Below are positions 5,919-7,567 of a stretch of DNA of 7,567 nt, piece after piece; within the stretch, counting starts at the first letter, position 1; each line of letters starts with the position of its first letter. The translations under genes were made by a program, and so were the position numbers. Source of the stretch: Nitrospira sp. UBA5699 (GTDB lineage Bacteria; Nitrospirota; Nitrospiria; Nitrospirales; Nitrospiraceae). The DNA lies in assembly GCA_002420105.1 (NCBI GenBank), contig DIHJ01000100.1, positions 232-7,798 of the forward strand, read 5' to 3'. The notes below the pieces were generated by a model. The model searched no databases. It was not told the DNA's origin and saw nothing but the letters and a program-made list of their open reading frames with translations.

Positions 5919-6088
5919 GTGGCTAGAGGGGAAAACGACGAGAGTGAAGACAAGGAGAAAAAGCTAGCTGGAAGGTTCCGTACTGTGGTTACTGCTGGTT
6001 AGATGAGCGGGAAATCGCGGAGTTGCTGACCGAAAGACAGAACGGCCGATTGATTTCGTCGTCAACATTGCGTTCTACCCTGCCCTGA
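5919..6088 (+). pseudogene. Possible relic of a TFIIB-type zinc-ribbon protein
   Basis: In one frame (open 5948-6088) the translation contains VPYCGYCWLDEREIAELL, which lines up with the second half of zf-TFIIB-type domains (CPxCGGxWLDxxELxxLL). The first cysteine of the expected pair is Val, and there is no good start in this frame. In the frame two bases away, a GTG at 5919 opens a charged segment (ARGENDESEDKEKKLAG) ending at 6002. It resembles the acidic/basic lead-in of some such proteins, so a small frameshifting loss between the two frames is possible. The first half of a zinc ribbon is missing. It is the only plus-strand coding trace I see. A chance resemblance over about 18 residues cannot be excluded. 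Confidence 0.3.
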
Positions 6089-6300
6089 TCTTCTCCTTTC
6101 CTCTGCGGGTGGCGCCGCACGCCGGGCGTCCTACTCTCCCTCTAGCCCTGTTCCGCGCCCGAGCGCCAGCGTCCCAAGCGCCCCGAATGAAGCCTCCTTC
6201 CCTCATGCCATGGGCTGATGGTGGGGCTGGCTGCGACTTGCGAAGGGTTGCATGGCCCTGCCGTTGCGGTCGCCGAAGCCGATGGCGAGCACTGTTCGAA

Positions 6301-6330
6301 GTTCCGTTCGGATGAAATCCGGAACGGAAC
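6301..6330. repeat. Strong 13-bp hairpin with GAA loop
   Basis: The arms GTTCCGTTCGGAT and ATCCGGAACGGAAC pair over 13 bp with a single bulged base and a 3-base loop. There is no following T-run, so it is more like a REP-type element or RNA-stabilising stem than an intrinsic terminator. It lies about 170 bp beyond the plsY stop. Confidence 0.55.
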
Positions 6331-6403
6331 GAGTTGCGGAACCAAGCAGCGACATGGCGAATGGTTCGGTCCTTCACCTTCTCCCCCCACCTAAGAAGTA
6401 AGA

Positions 6404-6501
6404 AGGGGAGCAGTCAGGCTGTCGTTCACTGCGCGCGTCAAACGAGGCCCTTCTAAGGGCGCGCGTTCCGCGAGCAAGAAGGACGGCCTGGCTGCTCCCC
6501 T
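6404..6501. repeat. 98-bp inverted-repeat element overlapping the plsY stop codon
   Basis: Twenty-base arms at 6404-6423 and 6482-6501 match at 18 positions; the two differences (T against C) still give G-U pairs in the plus-strand RNA. The centre holds a second hairpin, GCCCTT-CT-AAGGGC (6447-6460), flanked by GCGCGC stretches. The right arm begins inside the TAG of plsY. I recall similar GCTCGCGGAACGCGCG / GACGCGCGCAGTGAACGAC wording between Nitrospira genes, so it is probably a dispersed intergenic element. It may also act as a factor-independent stop or 3'-end stabiliser for plsY mRNA, although no T-run is present. Confidence 0.6.
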
Positions 6502-7105
6502 AAGCCTTCTTCTCCCCGATCTTGCTCTCCGTCCCCTTCCAGAGCCGGACGATGTTGTCCTTGTGCTTGATCCAGACGAGGGCGCTGACGATGATCGCGA
6601 AGACGAGGAATTCCTGCCGCTGCTCGTTGACGATCGCGACGACGGGAAAGAGGCCGAAGGCGGCGAGCGCCCCGCCGGAGGAATAGCGCCAGATCGCGAC
6701 CGCTCCCAGCCAGATGAGGAGCAGCAGGGTTCCGATCGACGGCGACAGGCCGAGGACCGAGCCCAATGCCGTGGCGACGCCTTTCCCTCCCTTGAAACCG
6801 AGGAACGGCGAGAAGAGGTGACCGAGGATCGGCGAGAGGGCGACGACCATGATGAAGGATTCGGTGGTCAGCCACTGCATGGCGGCCCAGCCCATCACCC
6901 AACCCTTCCCCATGTCTCCCAGGAGCGTGAGGACGCCGGCTTTGCTGCCGGAGACGCGCAGGACATTGGTGAAGCCGACGTTCCCGCTGCCGACGGTTCG
7001 CGGATCGGGAAGGCCGAGAGCCTTCGAGACGACCACGCCGAAGGGTATGGCGCCCAGCACGTAGCCGAGCATCGCCATCAGAAACCAGAGGACTTCTTCT
7101 TCCAT
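6500..7105 (-). CDS. plsY: Acyl-phosphate:glycerol-3-phosphate acyltransferase PlsY
   Basis: A 201-residue integral inner-membrane enzyme. It transfers the acyl chain from acyl-phosphate (made by PlsX) to the sn-1 position of glycerol-3-phosphate, the first step of phosphatidate synthesis. The family motifs are all present: LGAIPFG at 17-23; motif 1 GSGNVGFTN at 39-47 (usual form GSGNIGATN, here Phe for Ala); LLGDMGKG with D64 and K67; motif 2 GHLFSPFLGFKGGKG at 95-109; and motif 3 HKDNIVRLWKGTESKIG at 181-197. Five to seven hydrophobic segments and the length fit the family. The ATG at 7105 has no visible Shine-Dalgarno sequence because a repeat element ends only 8 bp upstream; ATG at 7078 is an alternative that still keeps the first motif. 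It follows pgsA in the same direction, a sensible pairing of phospholipid genes. The stop codon lies in another repeat. Confidence 0.95.
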   Translation of the reverse strand: MEEEVLWFLMAMLGYVLGAIPFGVVVSKALGLPDPRTVGSGNVGFTNVLRVSGSKAGVLTLLGDMGKGWVMGWAAMQWLTTESFIMVVALSPILGHLFSPFLGFKGGKGVATALGSVLGLSPSIGTLLLLIWLGAVAIWRYSSGGALAAFGLFPVVAIVNEQRQEFLVFAIIVSALVWIKHKDNIVRLWKGTESKIGEKKA

Positions 7106-7113
7106 GGATTTAG

Positions 7114-7237
7114 CAGGATGCCGAAACAGGCCGCCAGCTTCGTTCTCGCATCATTCAGACCCTCACCGTACCCCGGAGGGTACGCCTCGGCCCTTCACTC
7201 GCTGCGGCCTTGCGGGACGACCTGTTTGAGCATCCTG
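7114..7237. repeat. 124-bp palindromic intergenic repeat between pgsA and plsY
   Basis: Terminal arms at 7114-7130 (CAGGATGCCGAAACAGG) and 7221-7237 are inverted copies with 15 of 17 matches. The centre is a perfect hairpin CGTACCC-CGGA-GGGTACG (7167-7184). A further helix pairs GGCCGCCAGC (7129-7138) with GCTGCGGCC (7201-7209). The whole thus folds into one long stem-loop, and it has no coding sense. From memory, units with AAGGCCGCAGCGAG and GAACGAAGCTGGCGG segments are common between Nitrospira genes. It would be a REP/BIME- or MITE-like element mobilised in trans. Confidence 0.7.
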
Positions 7238-7363
7238 TGAGATCAGGTGCCGTGCATCCCCAACGACGCTCCAAAATGACGCCGGGCCTTCGATTCGCAG
7301 TTTGACTGAGACTCTTGAAGGTTGGTTGAAAGAGACGTGTACGGCTCATACACTCAAGTGGAC

Positions 7364-7567
7364 CTACAGCCCCTTGGCCACGACCTGCTTCCAAAAGCTC
7401 CACACGTATTGGCCTCCGGACACATACCCGAACACCAACGAGAGGTAGAGCGTGACGATGCCGGCCAGGTGCAGATTGCCCAGTTCGGCCAGTTCGGTGC
7501 CCTCGAGAATCAACATCGTGATCGCCACGACCTGCAGGGCCATTTTGTACTTGCCGGTGGTCTCCGC
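7364..7567 (-). CDS. pgsA: CDP-diacylglycerol-glycerol-3-phosphate 3-phosphatidyltransferase, C-terminal part
   Basis: Only the last 67 codons are inside the window; the 5' part lies beyond 7567. The segment begins TGKYKMALQVVAITMLIL, which is the conserved GK-x-KT-x-x-Q-style stretch near the C-terminus of PgsA-type CDP-alcohol phosphatidyltransferases. It continues with a second hydrophobic segment (GIVTLYLSLVFGYVSGGQYVW) and the end FWKQVVAKGL. The enzyme moves a phosphatidyl group from CDP-diacylglycerol to glycerol-3-phosphate in the inner membrane, leading to phosphatidylglycerol. The catalytic motif DG-x2-AR-x8-G-x3-D-x3-D would be upstream and cannot be seen, so a related CDP-alcohol transferase is possible. 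The next gene in the same direction is plsY, 258 bp on. Confidence 0.75.
   Translation of the reverse strand, partial: AETTGKYKMALQVVAITMLILEGTELAELGNLHLAGIVTLYLSLVFGYVSGGQYVWSFWKQVVAKGL

Larger units (their letters stand above)
5668..6403. other. Long intergenic region without an intact gene
   Basis: From the cohesin-gene promoter to the plsY-side repeat no frame looks like a conserved protein. The left part (about 5690-5900) is A+T-rich and palindrome-rich; the right part (about 6090-6400) is strongly G+C-rich. Open frames of 68-100 codons in the right part are Arg/Ala/Gly-rich on both strands, as expected for GC-rich noncoding DNA. CTCCCC (6381-6386) and GGGGAG (6405-6410) form a short extra inverted repeat at its right edge. 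Confidence 0.55.

Noticed and set aside
6075..6390. Short open frames of 68-100 codons on both strands
   Set aside because: They overlap each other, are Arg/Ala/Gly-rich as random GC-rich DNA would be, run through the 6301-6330 hairpin, and show no signal or domain.
6563..7240. Open frame of 225 codons on the plus strand
   Set aside because: It is antisense to plsY, very rich in Asp, Glu, Arg and Gly, and crosses the intergenic repeat; plsY carries all family motifs.
1..7567. CRISPR array, tRNA or rRNA gene, transposase or integrase
   Set aside because: No regularly spaced direct repeats, no tRNA-like cloverleaf or rRNA sequence, and no transposase or integrase motifs were seen on either strand.

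Overview
The window reads as part of a Gram-negative-type bacterial chromosome, most likely from the Nitrospirota (Nitrospira-like). The support is two secreted proteins with PEP-CTERM tails, a dockerin protein ending in a CTRPNCAP-type tail, an outer-membrane beta-barrel, and two long GC-rich intergenic inverted repeats whose wording I recall as typical of Nitrospira genomes. The taxonomic call rests on recognition, not on a search. Every gene I can support lies on the minus strand, so the map is read from high to low coordinates.

Right end (about 6500-7567): a GC-rich phospholipid-synthesis block. It holds the last 67 codons of a CDP-diacylglycerol-glycerol-3-phosphate phosphatidyltransferase (pgsA), a 124-bp stem-loop repeat, and then a complete acyl-phosphate:glycerol-3-phosphate acyltransferase (plsY). 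A second inverted repeat (6404-6501) overlaps the plsY stop codon. These are core membrane-lipid genes.

Middle (5657-6499): about 840 bp with no convincing intact gene. It contains the plsY-distal repeat, a strong 13-bp hairpin (6301-6330), a small relic resembling a TFIIB-type zinc ribbon (about 5919-6088), and an A+T-rich regulatory stretch (about 5690-5890) with several palindromes. At the left edge a GG-N10-GC element matches a sigma-54 promoter for the next gene.

Left part (207-5554): six consecutive genes for exported proteins. First comes a cohesin-like PEP-CTERM protein with a ten-proline linker. After a 222-bp gap there are five closely spaced genes (gaps of 42, 42, 18 and 26 bp), probably one operon: a Het-C/VWA7-like secreted protein, a secreted protein with a VWA7-like beta-domain, PASTA and dockerin domains, a small lipoprotein, an outer-membrane beta-barrel, and a second PEP-CTERM protein with a lipobox-like signal.

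The main interest is that a predicted surface-anchored cohesin sits beside a predicted secreted dockerin protein, whose own neighbour carries the Het-C half of what looks like a split VWA7-family protein lacking its VWA domain. My working model (inference) is a sigma-54-controlled cell-surface assembly. PEP-CTERM sorting would place the cohesin outside the cell, calcium-dependent cohesin-dockerin pairing would recruit the dockerin/PASTA protein, and the Het-C-like protein would be its functional partner. No exosortase, histidine kinase or enhancer-binding regulator is in the window.
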